DNA of 43,890 nt. Source: Candidatus Omnitrophota bacterium (lineage in GTDB: Bacteria > Omnitrophota > Gorgyraeia > Tantalellales > Tantalellaceae). Positions 22,567 to 31,834 of the stretch are shown here, in pieces (within the stretch, counting starts at the first letter, position 1; every line of letters starts with the position of its first letter). Made by a program: the position numbers and the translations under genes. Below the pieces are notes generated by a model, which did no database searches, was not told the DNA's origin, and worked only from the letters and a program-made list of their open reading frames with translations. The stretch lies in contig JADFYD010000001.1 in the NCBI GenBank assembly GCA_015233235.1, positions 1-43,890 of the forward strand. Reading direction: 5' to 3'.

Positions 22567-25435
22567 GCATTACCTTTCTTATTGTGTTCTGCCAGGAATA
22601 TTTCAATTTATCAATATCGGCGTTAACGACCGTTTTGCCGCCCAGCCCTTTAACCAGCATTTTTTTATCTTTCCTGACTTTACCGACAAAACCTAAATGC
22701 ACGCCGCGAAGAGCTTTTTCAAACTCTTCCTTTTTGCCGGCTGGAACTTCTGCGATAAAGCGCCCGTTTGATTCCGAGAAAAGCACGACGTCATCCCTTT
22801 TAACGGATCTGTCGCGGGGAAGTTTCCCGAGGTCTATATCTGCGCCATATCCTCCCGCAAAAAACATTTCTGCTGCGCTTACGGCGAACCCGCCGTCCGA
22901 AATGTCATGACATGAAACTACCAATCCCTTTCGTATGGCGACGCTGAGTTTCCGCATAAGCTGGGCGGACACTTTAGCGTTGACACGCGGGACGACACCG
23001 CCCGAAAGTCCATTAACCAGGTTATACTGAGAGCCCCCAAGTTCCTGAAAAGTTTTCCCGAGAACATAAATGAGGTTCCCGGGCTCTTTCACATCCATAG
23101 AAATGGTCTTACGAACATCGTCTATGACTGCTATCGCGGAAATTAAAAGTGTCGAGGGGATAGCGACTACCCCCTTACCTGTATTGAACTCGTTATTTAA
23201 ACTGTCTTTCCCGGAAATAAACGGTGTTCCAAAGGCTTTACCGAAATCGTAACATGCCTGGGAAGCGCGCACCAATTTCCCGAGCTCGACAGGGTTTTCG
23301 GTTGAACCCCAGCAAAAATTATCAAGGATGGCGATTTTGTCGGGATCACCGCCCACGGCGATGATCTGTCGTATCGCTTCTTCAATGACGCTGGCGGCCA
23401 TCCAGTAAGGATCGATATCGCCATAACGTGGATTAATACCATTGGATATGACTATTCCTTTGTTACTCGTCAAAACAGGACGGATAACCGCGGCATCCGA
23501 CGGCCCGTCGTTCTCGGCGCCTACGAGGGGTTTTAAAACACTTCCAGCCTGCACCTCATGGTCATACTGCCTGATGATCCACTCTTTGCTTGAAATATTC
23601 CATGATGCGAGTATCCGCGCAAGATCTGTGTTATAATTCGTTCTTACAGGTGTCGCAATGCGTGGGTCTTCATGCCGATTTTTCCAAATGGCCTTACGAA
23701 CTACACCCGGAAGTCCGCCGTGCAGAAATTCCATATCGAGGTCCGCGACTTTGTGTTTCTTATAGAAAAGCTTCAGTTTCTTATCACGTGTAAATTTACC
23801 TATAACAACGGCCTCGACATTTTCACTCTCAAATATACTAAGAAGCTTTTTCAGCTTTTTTGGTTTTACCGCCAGCACCATCCGTTCCTGAGCTTCGGAT
23901 ACCCATATTTCCCACGGTTTCAGACCTTCGTACTTGAGAGGCGCTTTTTCAAGATATACCTCGGCACCGGTCTCCTCTCCCATCTCACCGACGGCGCTTG
24001 AAAAGCCACCCGCGCCGCAATCAGTAACGGCATCATACAGGCCGAGATCACGCGCTTTTAAAAGTGTATCAAGCACTTTCTTTTCGGTGATCGGGTCGCC
24101 GATCTGAACGGCAGTTGCAGAAATAGTCTCCGATTCATGCGTGAGCTCAGAAGAGGAAAAAGTCGCGCCATGAATGCCGTCGCGACCGGTCCTTCCGCCT
24201 ACGGCCACGATAAGATCGCCCGAGGAAACTTTTTTAAACGAACAAGCCTTTGGCATAATTCCGATATTACCGCAATAAACAAGCGGGTTCCCGGTATATC
24301 TTTCGTCAAAGTAAACCGCACCGTTCACCGTCGGGATGCCCATTTTATTGCCATAATCACGGACACCCGACACAACGCCTTTCATTACTCTTTTGGGATG
24401 TAACGCGCCTTTTGGTATTTTTGCGTTCGGCGCGTCCGGAAAACCGAAACAAAAGACATCAGTATTAGCGATTGGTTTTGCTCCAAGCCCTGTGCCCAGC
24501 GTGTCGCGAATAACGCCGCCGATACCTGTCCCGGCACCGCCGTACGGCTCAAGCGCGGACGGATGATTGTGAGTTTCCACTTTGAAACACACATTATGCT
24601 TATCGTCAAATTCTATGATACCCGCATTATCTTTAAAAACCGAAATACACCATGGCTTTTTAAGTTCAATAGTGGCTTTCATTACGGTGTTCTTGAGGAG
24701 TTTTCTGACAAGTTTACCATCAAAAAGAATATCTCCGAGCATGGTCTTATGCTTGCAGTGTTCGCTCCACGTCTGCGCGATCGTCTCAAGTTCACAATCC
24801 GACGGATTGCGGCCTATCGTCTTATAATGTTTTCTAATAACCTTCATTTCGGCCAAAGACAAATACAAACGTGCATCATAGCTCAATTTAGACAAACCCG
24901 GATCATCCAGTGTGATAACCGGCACCTCTGTATAAGAGAAATCATATTGAGCGGCATTTTCGGCAGTTTCGGAATGCGTTACGATGTGCTGTATCAGTTT
25001 GTTGTATAAAAGTTTGTCGGCGACATTACGTGATGTACCGGCGTTGAATCTGCCGGCAAAAATATATTTTTTAGATGTCGTCACCGAAACACCGACAATA
25101 CCCATGTCGTTCATTGCTTTTATCACGCTATCACGCACAGGGTCCATGACGCCGGGATTCGACGCGATCTCGACCGTGTTTTTCTGCGCAAACCGCTTGT
25201 CGCGTAACGCACAGGGGTAAACACGGCATTCCTGGGAGACGGAGTCAGCAAGAAGAGTCCTGGCAACGTCCTTAGCTTTTTTCGCGGTAACATCACCGGT
25301 AAGAGTGAAAACATCGACTATGTCCACATGCTTAACACCGTTTATACCGATGTCTTTTATGTCTTTAAGAAGATTACCGCTTCTTGGGTCAGGGAAATTT
25401 TTTTTATTCCCAATTTCTATTCTGAAAGTCAGCAT
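22559..25435 (-). CDS. purL: phosphoribosylformylglycinamidine synthase PurL with N-terminal PurS-like repeats
   Basis: The 958-residue enzyme converts FGAR to FGAM. Residues about 165-958 are the PurL core with TWSEHCKHK (222-230), ETHNHPSALEPYGGAGTG (287-304) and the second AIRS-like half with DGPSDAAV and CHDISDGG. The first 155 residues form two PurS-like units (about 1-75 and 86-155, the latter with NPGVMDPVRDSVIKAM), so the PurS subunit seems fused and duplicated. The size is between small PurL (about 740) and the E. coli large enzyme (about 1295, with its own glutaminase). It lies one base after guaA and overlaps purQ, so it forms a two-gene FGAM synthase. Confidence 0.95.
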   Translation of the reverse strand: MLTFRIEIGNKKNFPDPRSGNLLKDIKDIGINGVKHVDIVDVFTLTGDVTAKKAKDVARTLLADSVSQECRVYPCALRDKRFAQKNTVEIASNPGVMDPVRDSVIKAMNDMGIVGVSVTTSKKYIFAGRFNAGTSRNVADKLLYNKLIQHIVTHSETAENAAQYDFSYTEVPVITLDDPGLSKLSYDARLYLSLAEMKVIRKHYKTIGRNPSDCELETIAQTWSEHCKHKTMLGDILFDGKLVRKLLKNTVMKATIELKKPWCISVFKDNAGIIEFDDKHNVCFKVETHNHPSALEPYGGAGTGIGGVIRDTLGTGLGAKPIANTDVFCFGFPDAPNAKIPKGALHPKRVMKGVVSGVRDYGNKMGIPTVNGAVYFDERYTGNPLVYCGNIGIMPKACSFKKVSSGDLIVAVGGRTGRDGIHGATFSSSELTHESETISATAVQIGDPITEKKVLDTLLKARDLGLYDAVTDCGAGGFSSAVGEMGEETGAEVYLEKAPLKYEGLKPWEIWVSEAQERMVLAVKPKKLKKLLSIFESENVEAVVIGKFTRDKKLKLFYKKHKVADLDMEFLHGGLPGVVRKAIWKNRHEDPRIATPVRTNYNTDLARILASWNISSKEWIIRQYDHEVQAGSVLKPLVGAENDGPSDAAVIRPVLTSNKGIVISNGINPRYGDIDPYWMAASVIEEAIRQIIAVGGDPDKIAILDNFCWGSTENPVELGKLVRASQACYDFGKAFGTPFISGKDSLNNEFNTGKGVVAIPSTLLISAIAVIDDVRKTISMDVKEPGNLIYVLGKTFQELGGSQYNLVNGLSGGVVPRVNAKVSAQLMRKLSVAIRKGLVVSCHDISDGGFAVSAAEMFFAGGYGADIDLGKLPRDRSVKRDDVVLFSESNGRFIAEVPAGKKEEFEKALRGVHLGFVGKVRKDKKMLVKGLGGKTVVNADIDKLKYSWQNTIRKVMHE

Positions 25436-25436
25436 T

Positions 25437-26987
25437 TTATTCCCATTCGATTGTGCTGGGCGGTTTGGAACTCACGTCAAACACGACCCTGTTCACGCCT
25501 TCTACTTCGTTTATTATACGGTTTGACATCTCTCCGAGAACATGGTAAGGGACCTTGGCCCAATCCGCCGTCATACCGTCAACACTGGTTACCGCCCTGA
25601 TCGCGAGGACATTCTCATAAGTTCTCATATCGCCCATGACACCTACGCTTTTCACCGGAAGAAGCACGCCGAATATCTGCCAAGTTTCCCCGTAAACACC
25701 CGTTTTTTTCGCTATGTCTATAATGATCCAGTCGGCTTCGCGCAGAATTTCAAGCCGTTTTTTAGTAAGGTCACTGATGATACGCACAGCCAGACCCGGC
25801 CCGGGGAACGGCTGCCTGTCAGTGATCTCGGACGAAAGACCAAGTTCTTTACCGACTTCACGAACCTCGTCCTTAAAAAGTTCTCTGAGGGGTTCAACAA
25901 GTTTAAGCCCCATTTTTTTGGGAAGCCCGCCGACATTATGATGCGATTTTATAACCTTACTCGGCCCACCATAAAAAGACTGAGATTCAATAACATCGGG
26001 ATAAAGTGTACCTTGAGCGAGATATTTCACGCCTTTAGTGCTCTTAGCGGCTTTCTCAAAAACACGTATAAAAGTATGGCCGATTATCTTACGTTTTCTC
26101 TCTGGGTCCGTCACGCCTTTAAGCGCGTCTAGAAATATTTTTTCGGCTTTTATAACCGTTAGTGGAAGTTTAATATTACGTTCAAACAGTTCCTTGACAC
26201 GTTCGCGTTCACCTTTACGCAAAAGACCGTTATCCACAAAAATGCATCGTAATTTGTCCCCTATCGCTTCCTTCAGCAGCACCGCGGAGACCGTGGAATC
26301 GACACCGCCGGAAAGTCCCAGAATGACCTTATCCTCGCCTACAACTTTTGATATTTCCTGTATCTTGTTCTCTATAAACGATTTCATGGTCCAGTTTTTT
26401 TCGGCTGCGGCAATGTTAAAAATAAAATTGCGTAGAATCTTACTGCCACCAACCGTATGAACCACTTCGGGATGGAACTGTACCCCGTAAATTTTATTTG
26501 CGATGTCGCAGAACGCCGCCGCACGCGTATTACCGCTTCCGGCGATAATCTCAAAGCCCTTCGGCAGAACCTCCACTTTGTCGCAATGGCTCATCCAAGT
26601 GACCCCGGACCCGCTAAGACCTTTAAAAAGCGGATTTGTTGTCTTAAAAGACACTACTGTACGGCCATACTCTTTTTTGCCGCTTTTCAATATTTTCCCG
26701 CCGGCAAGCTGGCCGATAAGCTGCATCCCGTAACAAATACCCAAAATAGGTATACCGCTTTTCAAGATGCTTTTTTCAATGCGCGGAGAGTTCGTATCAT
26801 AAACGCTTGATGGCCCGCCGGAAAATATTATGCCCTTCGGCTCCAGTTCCTTGATCTTTTTGACTGCCAACTCCGGGGGGCAAACTTCGGAATGCACGTG
26901 AAGTTCACGTATGCGCCTGGCAATAAGTTGCACATACTGCGAGCCAAAATCGACCACTAAAATTCCCGCTTTTCGATAATCATTCAT
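25437..26987 (-). CDS. guaA: GMP synthase (glutamine-hydrolysing)
   Basis: The 516-residue enzyme makes GMP from XMP. The N-terminal glutaminase has C85 in GICYGMQ and H172/E174 in FHPEV; the ATP pyrophosphatase domain has SGGVDS at 226-231; the C-terminal dimerisation domain ends PPSTIEWE as usual. Length is normal. It overlaps the upstream isocitrate dehydrogenase gene by eight bases and ends one base before purL, so it is part of a tightly coupled icd-guaA-purL-purQ operon. Confidence 0.97.
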   Translation of the reverse strand: MNDYRKAGILVVDFGSQYVQLIARRIRELHVHSEVCPPELAVKKIKELEPKGIIFSGGPSSVYDTNSPRIEKSILKSGIPILGICYGMQLIGQLAGGKILKSGKKEYGRTVVSFKTTNPLFKGLSGSGVTWMSHCDKVEVLPKGFEIIAGSGNTRAAAFCDIANKIYGVQFHPEVVHTVGGSKILRNFIFNIAAAEKNWTMKSFIENKIQEISKVVGEDKVILGLSGGVDSTVSAVLLKEAIGDKLRCIFVDNGLLRKGERERVKELFERNIKLPLTVIKAEKIFLDALKGVTDPERKRKIIGHTFIRVFEKAAKSTKGVKYLAQGTLYPDVIESQSFYGGPSKVIKSHHNVGGLPKKMGLKLVEPLRELFKDEVREVGKELGLSSEITDRQPFPGPGLAVRIISDLTKKRLEILREADWIIIDIAKKTGVYGETWQIFGVLLPVKSVGVMGDMRTYENVLAIRAVTSVDGMTADWAKVPYHVLGEMSNRIINEVEGVNRVVFDVSSKPPSTIEWE

Positions 26988-28200
26988 TAGTGTATTTTTC
27001 CCATTTGGTTAACAAGTCAACGGAGTTAATCAGGTCTAAAATGTAAGTCGTGTAGTCTTCGCCGGTAGCGCCGGTGCTGCGTCCGGTCAGAACAAATTTT
27101 CTTTCAAATTGTCCCGCGATGTCCAGCGCCTTTTCGACTATTTCGGATTCTTTAGCAAAACCAATATGGCCAAGAAGCATGCTGCTTGCTCTTATCATAG
27201 ACGATGGGTCGGCATATATGTCCCTGCCTTCCTGGACCATTCTGGGAGCGCTGCCGTGTATCGCCTCAAACATGGCCCATTTTTTTCCTATATTCGCGCT
27301 TCCGGCCGTACCGACCCCGCCCTGTATCTGCGCTGCCTCATCAGTCAGGATATCGCCATAAAGGTTGGGGAGCACAATAACCTCAAAATCTCCGCGCCGT
27401 TCCGCATCAAGCAGTTTTGCCGTCATTATATCGATGTACCACTCGTCAAGTTTTATCCCGCACCCGGCATATTCCGAAGCGATCATTTTGGCGATCTCAG
27501 AGAATTTGCCGTCGGTTGTTTTTATGACATTAGATTTTGTCACGGCGGTCACCCTCTTGAACCCGTTCCTCTTCGCATATTCGAACGCCATGCGTATTAT
27601 GCGCTCGGTGCCTTGTCTGGTAGTGACCGTAAAATCTACAAAAAGATCATCCGTTACGCATATCCCTTTCGAGCCAAGGATATAAGCGCCTTCTGTATTC
27701 TCCCTGAAGAATGTCCAATTAATGCCTTCTTTGGCTATTTTAACTGGTCGCACATTTGCGAAAAGATCCAACTCACGCCTCATTGCTACGTTGGCGCTCT
27801 CGATATTAGGCCATTTATCGCCAGCCTGGGGTGTTGTCGTCGGGCCCTTAAGGATTACGTGACACTTCTTTATTTCTGCGAGCACATCGTCCGGGATAGC
27901 CTTCTTATGCTTGACACGGTTCTCAATTGTCAGACCTTCGATAGTGCGGAACTGTACTTTACCGTTTCTAGATTGTTCCCGAAGAACATGCTTCAGGATG
28001 CGTTCCGAATGTTTGGATATCTCCTTTCCTATGCCGTCACCCCAGCATATTCCTACAACAATGGATGGAAGGCGTGAATAATCGGTCCATTCTGAACTTT
28101 GTTTCATTACTTCAATTCTGGCCAACTGATCTTTGATTATGCCGCTGAAGTGCGTAAGCGCTCTATCGACATATGCTGTTCCGCAAAATTTTTCATCCAC
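26980..28200 (-). CDS. icd: isocitrate dehydrogenase (isocitrate/isopropylmalate dehydrogenase family)
   Basis: The 406-residue protein shows the isocitrate dehydrogenase pattern: GDGIGKEI near the start, ESANVAMRREL for substrate binding, FFRENTEGAY, the tyrosine/lysine region VTKSNVIK, PNLYGDILTDEAAQ for the metal and HGSAPRM. It oxidatively decarboxylates isocitrate to 2-oxoglutarate; cofactor choice is not settled by eye. The GTG at 28200 with GGGGGAAAG upstream is preferred over an in-frame TTG at 28215 that lies inside that site. It heads the purine operon and has a near-consensus promoter at 28255-28283. Confidence 0.9.
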   Translation of the reverse strand: MDEKFCGTAYVDRALTHFSGIIKDQLARIEVMKQSSEWTDYSRLPSIVVGICWGDGIGKEISKHSERILKHVLREQSRNGKVQFRTIEGLTIENRVKHKKAIPDDVLAEIKKCHVILKGPTTTPQAGDKWPNIESANVAMRRELDLFANVRPVKIAKEGINWTFFRENTEGAYILGSKGICVTDDLFVDFTVTTRQGTERIIRMAFEYAKRNGFKRVTAVTKSNVIKTTDGKFSEIAKMIASEYAGCGIKLDEWYIDIMTAKLLDAERRGDFEVIVLPNLYGDILTDEAAQIQGGVGTAGSANIGKKWAMFEAIHGSAPRMVQEGRDIYADPSSMIRASSMLLGHIGFAKESEIVEKALDIAGQFERKFVLTGRSTGATGEDYTTYILDLINSVDLLTKWEKYTNE

Positions 28201-28254
28201 AATACTTTCCCCCAATTTTACACAGTGGAACTACTCGGCGTTTTTGAATAGCAT

Positions 28255-28283
28255 ATTATAAATATCTAAACTGATATTTTCAA
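28255..28283 (-). promoter_or_regulatory. near-consensus sigma-70 promoter of the icd-guaA-purL-purQ operon
   Basis: On the minus strand TTGAAA (28278-28283) and a perfect TATAAT (28255-28260) are separated by 17 bases, with the predicted start about 48 bases before the icd start codon. No purine riboswitch or PUR-box-like palindrome is evident in the short leader. Confidence 0.78.
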
Positions 28284-28335
28284 CCTATATTTTCGTGTGC
28301 CGAGAACTTAGCATGCTCTTTTTTTACTCTTTTAC

Positions 28336-28366
28336 TTGAAAAATTCACGCATTTAAACAATAATAT
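28336..28366 (+). promoter_or_regulatory. possible promoter of the coiled-coil protein gene
   Basis: TTGAAA at 28336-28341 is followed by AATAAT at 17 bases or TAATAT at 19 bases. The region between the divergent icd and coiled-coil genes is AT-rich and must carry promoters for both, but this one is weaker and its -10 box is ambiguous. Confidence 0.35.
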
Positions 28367-28409
28367 AACGCGGTAAACAAAAAAACTTAAAGGAAGGACG
28401 CCAACTATT

Positions 28410-30074
28410 ATGAAAACACACAAAATTATCGCGTACATTTTGAGCGCAGCTTTCGTAATTACGAGCACTAGAGTTCCGGCTTACACAGACGACACTGCGG
28501 ACATCAAGGGAGTCTACAAACAACTTACGGACTCGGAAGTCTCAAAGTCGGTCGACAAGATCGACAAAGACATGCAAAATCTCCGAAACGAGAAAAAGTT
28601 TATTACCCTGGTGGCAGAAGAGAAAAAATATGAACAGTCTGGCAACACCGTAGTCGCAGAATACATTCAGAAAAAGATCGATCACCTGATGAATGATAGG
28701 TCATTCGAACGATATTTGTGTAACAAAAACTCTCAGGAGATCGCCGCCAGTGCTGAAAAAAAAGCCAAACTCGAGGCCGAAAAGAAAGCGCGTCTTGAAT
28801 CAGAAACAAAAGCGAGACTCGAATCCGAAAAGAAGGAAAAACTTGCCGCCGAAAAGAAGGCAAAATTAGATGCTGAAAAAAAGGCAAAATTTGAAGCCGA
28901 AAAACAGGCCAAACTCCAGGCCGCAAATAAAGCTAAAATGCTCGCCGACCAAAAAGCCAAGCTGCGGGCCGAGGAGACTGCTAAAGAAGAAGCGATGAAG
29001 GCCGCTAAGCTGGAAGCCAAAAGAAAAGCGGCTCTTGAAGCTGAAGCTAACGCCAAAAAACTTTCCGAACAAAAAGAGGCGCTCCGTGCCGAAAAAGCCG
29101 CTAAACAGGAAGCCGAGAAAAAAGCCAAACTTGAAGCGGACGCAAAACTAAAAAAAGAACGCGAACTCGCAAGACAGGAACGTCTTCGCCGGGAAGAAGA
29201 GAAGAGAGCGGAAATGAGCGCTAAAGAAGACGCGCGCAAACAAGCCATTAAGGAAAAGACAAAAAGGGATAAAGCCGAAAAAGCCGCTAAAAAAGCCGCG
29301 GAAAAACAAAGCGCTGCCGATGAAATTAAACAGCTTCGCGAAAGCGCCCTCAAGGCCAAGGAAGAAACCCAGCGAAAAGCTATCGAGAAATCAAAAAATA
29401 CTGAACTCATGCAAAAACATACCGATGAATTGAAACTCGAAAAAGAAGCCAAAAAGAAAGAACTTGAAGAAAAACGGAAGAAAGAGGAATCCATAAAGGC
29501 TGCAAAACTCGAAGCCAAAGCAAAAGCAAAAAAAGAAAAAGAACTTGCCGCGCAAAAAGCAAAAGAAGAATACGAGGCTAAACAGGCCGCTCTTAAAGCC
29601 CAAAAAGAGCTCGAAAAACAGCGGCGCGAAGAACTGGAGAAAAAACGCGAAGATGAGCTACGAGAGAAAGAAGAAGCGAGAAAAAAGGAACTTGAGGAAA
29701 AACGTCAAAAGCAAGTGGCAGAAAAAGCGGCGAAACTTGAAGCCGAAAAGAAACTCAAAAAAGAACGCGAACTCGCGGAACAACAGCTACGAGACTCGCA
29801 GGAGTTAAAGCGCCGTGAGACAGAGGCAAAACGCGCGGCTAAACAGGAAGCCCAGAATTCGCTTGCTGATAAAGAACGATCAGAACGCGAAAGACAGGAT
29901 GAAGAATCCCTTAAAGTAAAGAAGCAGGAATCTCTTCTGGCGGAAGTCAAAGCACACTATGACAAGGCCGAAAAGTTATATGCCGCGGGAAAATATGACC
30001 AGGCAAAAACTGAATGGCAGAAAGTACTGGACCTTTCCAACGATCCGCTCCTGAAAAAATCCGGACAGAACTGA
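28410..30074 (+). CDS. secreted lysine/glutamate/alanine-rich long-helix protein, TolA-like
   Basis: The 554-residue protein has a signal peptide (about 1-24, ending VPAYT), a 90-residue mixed region, and then from about 110 to 505 an extremely charged K/E/A/R/L segment with repeated AEKKAKLE-like units, expected to be one continuous alpha helix or coiled coil of several tens of nanometres. The last 45 residues look like one TPR unit (YDKAEKLYAAGKYDQAKTEWQ split over two helices). AAGGAAGGA lies upstream. It resembles the TolA helical stalk without its membrane anchor or C-terminal domain. A periplasm-spanning spacer is plausible; function is unknown. Confidence 0.8.
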   Translation: MKTHKIIAYILSAAFVITSTRVPAYTDDTADIKGVYKQLTDSEVSKSVDKIDKDMQNLRNEKKFITLVAEEKKYEQSGNTVVAEYIQKKIDHLMNDRSFERYLCNKNSQEIAASAEKKAKLEAEKKARLESETKARLESEKKEKLAAEKKAKLDAEKKAKFEAEKQAKLQAANKAKMLADQKAKLRAEETAKEEAMKAAKLEAKRKAALEAEANAKKLSEQKEALRAEKAAKQEAEKKAKLEADAKLKKERELARQERLRREEEKRAEMSAKEDARKQAIKEKTKRDKAEKAAKKAAEKQSAADEIKQLRESALKAKEETQRKAIEKSKNTELMQKHTDELKLEKEAKKKELEEKRKKEESIKAAKLEAKAKAKKEKELAAQKAKEEYEAKQAALKAQKELEKQRREELEKKREDELREKEEARKKELEEKRQKQVAEKAAKLEAEKKLKKERELAEQQLRDSQELKRRETEAKRAAKQEAQNSLADKERSERERQDEESLKVKKQESLLAEVKAHYDKAEKLYAAGKYDQAKTEWQKVLDLSNDPLLKKSGQN

Positions 30075-30087
30075 CAAAGTGGCCCGC

Positions 30088-31785
30088 TCAGGGTTTATTT
30101 TGGATGGTGCAGACAATATTGCGGCCCTTTTCTTTTGCGACATAGAGCGCTTCATCCGCGCGCTTAATGACCGAGTCTAAAGTGTCACCCTTAATGTATG
30201 AGGACACACCAACGCTGGATGTGACAGGATAGCGTTGTTTTTCATCCCTGATCTCTTTGTTTTGGATATTAAGCCGTATCTTCTCGCCTATCTCCAGAGC
30301 GTATTCAAGCGTCGTGCTTCTTAGTATAACCAGCATCTCTTCACCGCCGTAACGCGCGACGATATCCGAACCCCTAACGGATGTTTTTAGAACCGAGGCA
30401 GTCTCCTTAAGCACCAGATCGCCAATCTGATGGCCGTAGGTATCGTTCACTCTTTTGAAATGGTCCAAGTCACACATAATGATCGAAAAAACTTTTGTCA
30501 TCCCGTGAAGAACGGCCTGGATCTCATTTTCAAGCATCATCTTAGCGTAGCGTATATTGTATAGACCGGTAAGACCGTCAGTGATCGATATTTTCAATAA
30601 CTGTTTTTTCTCAATATTTGAGCATACAAAGTTGTACGTCCCTAGCGCGACCGAATTGAGCAGCGTTGAAAATAAGACCGTAAACACAGGCAATTTGTAT
30701 CCACACACGAACACTAAATAACTCGCGACTAGATAACCGCACACCAGGATTGCCACAAAAATATTTTCAATGACCGGATTTTTACCCTGCAGTATAAAAA
30801 CAAGAAGAAAAGAGATGACAACCATTATCAGTGCCCCCATCCAGAACGGCAGGACACGCATAAAACTCTTGGAAAGTATAGTATCTAAAGCGTTCGCAAT
30901 AATACCTATCCCGGGGTACTCAGACTCAACCGGTACCGGTTTTATGTCGTACAGACCATACGCGGATATCCCGATAAGGCATATTGAATTCTTAAAAACC
31001 TTAAGGTCCATATCGGGTGCCTCTCCGTCGGCCGATTTTTGGAACGCAGCTAAAACATCCAAAAAATCATAATGCCTGAACGATTTCGTCCATGTGCCGC
31101 GCCAATTGATCAACAGATTCGTATGATCAATAAGAGGCACCACGATCGCGTTTCGCCCGGGAGCTCCGGATAAAATGAGTTTTTCATTCTTTATTTCCGC
31201 TGTATCGATCTTTTGCCCCAGATAGTCCGATGCCATGCGTAACACAACATGCGGCGACGCTTCCCCCTTACCAGATAAAAATACCATCGGCATGCGTCTT
31301 ATAGAACCGTCCATGTCAGGGTAAATGTTCATGCTTCCCATATTCTTTACAGAGGAAGAAAACCTTTCTATTGGATAAAGAGCGCTATCGTTATCATAGT
31401 TCTTTCCCGAAAATATATATGGAAGGTAAACTTTACCGCTCGCCTTTATCGCCTCTGCGAATAGGGCGTCGTCGACGTCATCTGCCTTTTCCGAAAATAT
31501 CACATCGAAATATATGACTTTTGCGCCCAGATCGGTCAGAACCTTGGTCATAGCGGCATGCCACATGCGTTTCCAAGGCCACCTGCCGATTTTGTCTATA
31601 TCTGCATTGGTTATTTCTATGATGTTTATCGGTTGAGTTGATAGGGAGTTTCCTTTAATGCGGAAAAAAACGTCACTAAAAGCGTTTTCAATGTTCGAGG
31701 CAAACTGGAATCCGCATGCTGCGATAATGCACGCGGTGATAACCCCAACAATACTGATCCTGGATATAACCGTCTTTGAAAACAC
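30088..31785 (-). CDS. CHASE2-GGDEF sensor diguanylate cyclase
   Basis: The 565-residue protein has an N-terminal membrane helix (about 10-30), an extracytoplasmic CHASE2 domain (about 32-305), three membrane helices (about 312-385) and a C-terminal GGDEF domain (about 395-560). The GGDEF domain has DGLTGLYN (403-410), DLDHFKRVND and the active motif GGEEM at 480-484, with the product-inhibition site RGSD at 471-474, five residues before it. It should make cyclic-di-GMP in response to a periplasmic signal. GTG is the start, after GGGAAGAA. It follows a FecR-domain gene by 49 bases, a recurrent partner of CHASE2 proteins. It is the only diguanylate cyclase in the window, with six PilZ receptors. 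Confidence 0.93.
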   Translation of the reverse strand: MFSKTVISRISIVGVITACIIAACGFQFASNIENAFSDVFFRIKGNSLSTQPINIIEITNADIDKIGRWPWKRMWHAAMTKVLTDLGAKVIYFDVIFSEKADDVDDALFAEAIKASGKVYLPYIFSGKNYDNDSALYPIERFSSSVKNMGSMNIYPDMDGSIRRMPMVFLSGKGEASPHVVLRMASDYLGQKIDTAEIKNEKLILSGAPGRNAIVVPLIDHTNLLINWRGTWTKSFRHYDFLDVLAAFQKSADGEAPDMDLKVFKNSICLIGISAYGLYDIKPVPVESEYPGIGIIANALDTILSKSFMRVLPFWMGALIMVVISFLLVFILQGKNPVIENIFVAILVCGYLVASYLVFVCGYKLPVFTVLFSTLLNSVALGTYNFVCSNIEKKQLLKISITDGLTGLYNIRYAKMMLENEIQAVLHGMTKVFSIIMCDLDHFKRVNDTYGHQIGDLVLKETASVLKTSVRGSDIVARYGGEEMLVILRSTTLEYALEIGEKIRLNIQNKEIRDEKQRYPVTSSVGVSSYIKGDTLDSVIKRADEALYVAKEKGRNIVCTIQNKP

Positions 31786-31834
31786 TTCTTCCCGGCCTTC
31801 TTGTTGTTAAAATAAAAAATAAGCGGGTTTGTGC

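Noticed and set aside
27109-28077. A 322-residue open frame on the plus strand inside icd
   Set aside because: It is antisense to a well-supported isocitrate dehydrogenase and has no family features.
28280-28468. A 62-residue hydrophobic frame on the minus strand between icd and the coiled-coil gene
   Set aside because: It covers the AT-rich divergent promoter region and the signal-peptide codons of the opposite gene; no ribosome binding site is visible.
28733-29518. A 261-residue serine/phenylalanine-rich open frame on the minus strand
   Set aside because: It is the antisense shadow of the K/E/A-rich repeat segment; codon composition explains the open frame and no start signal is present.
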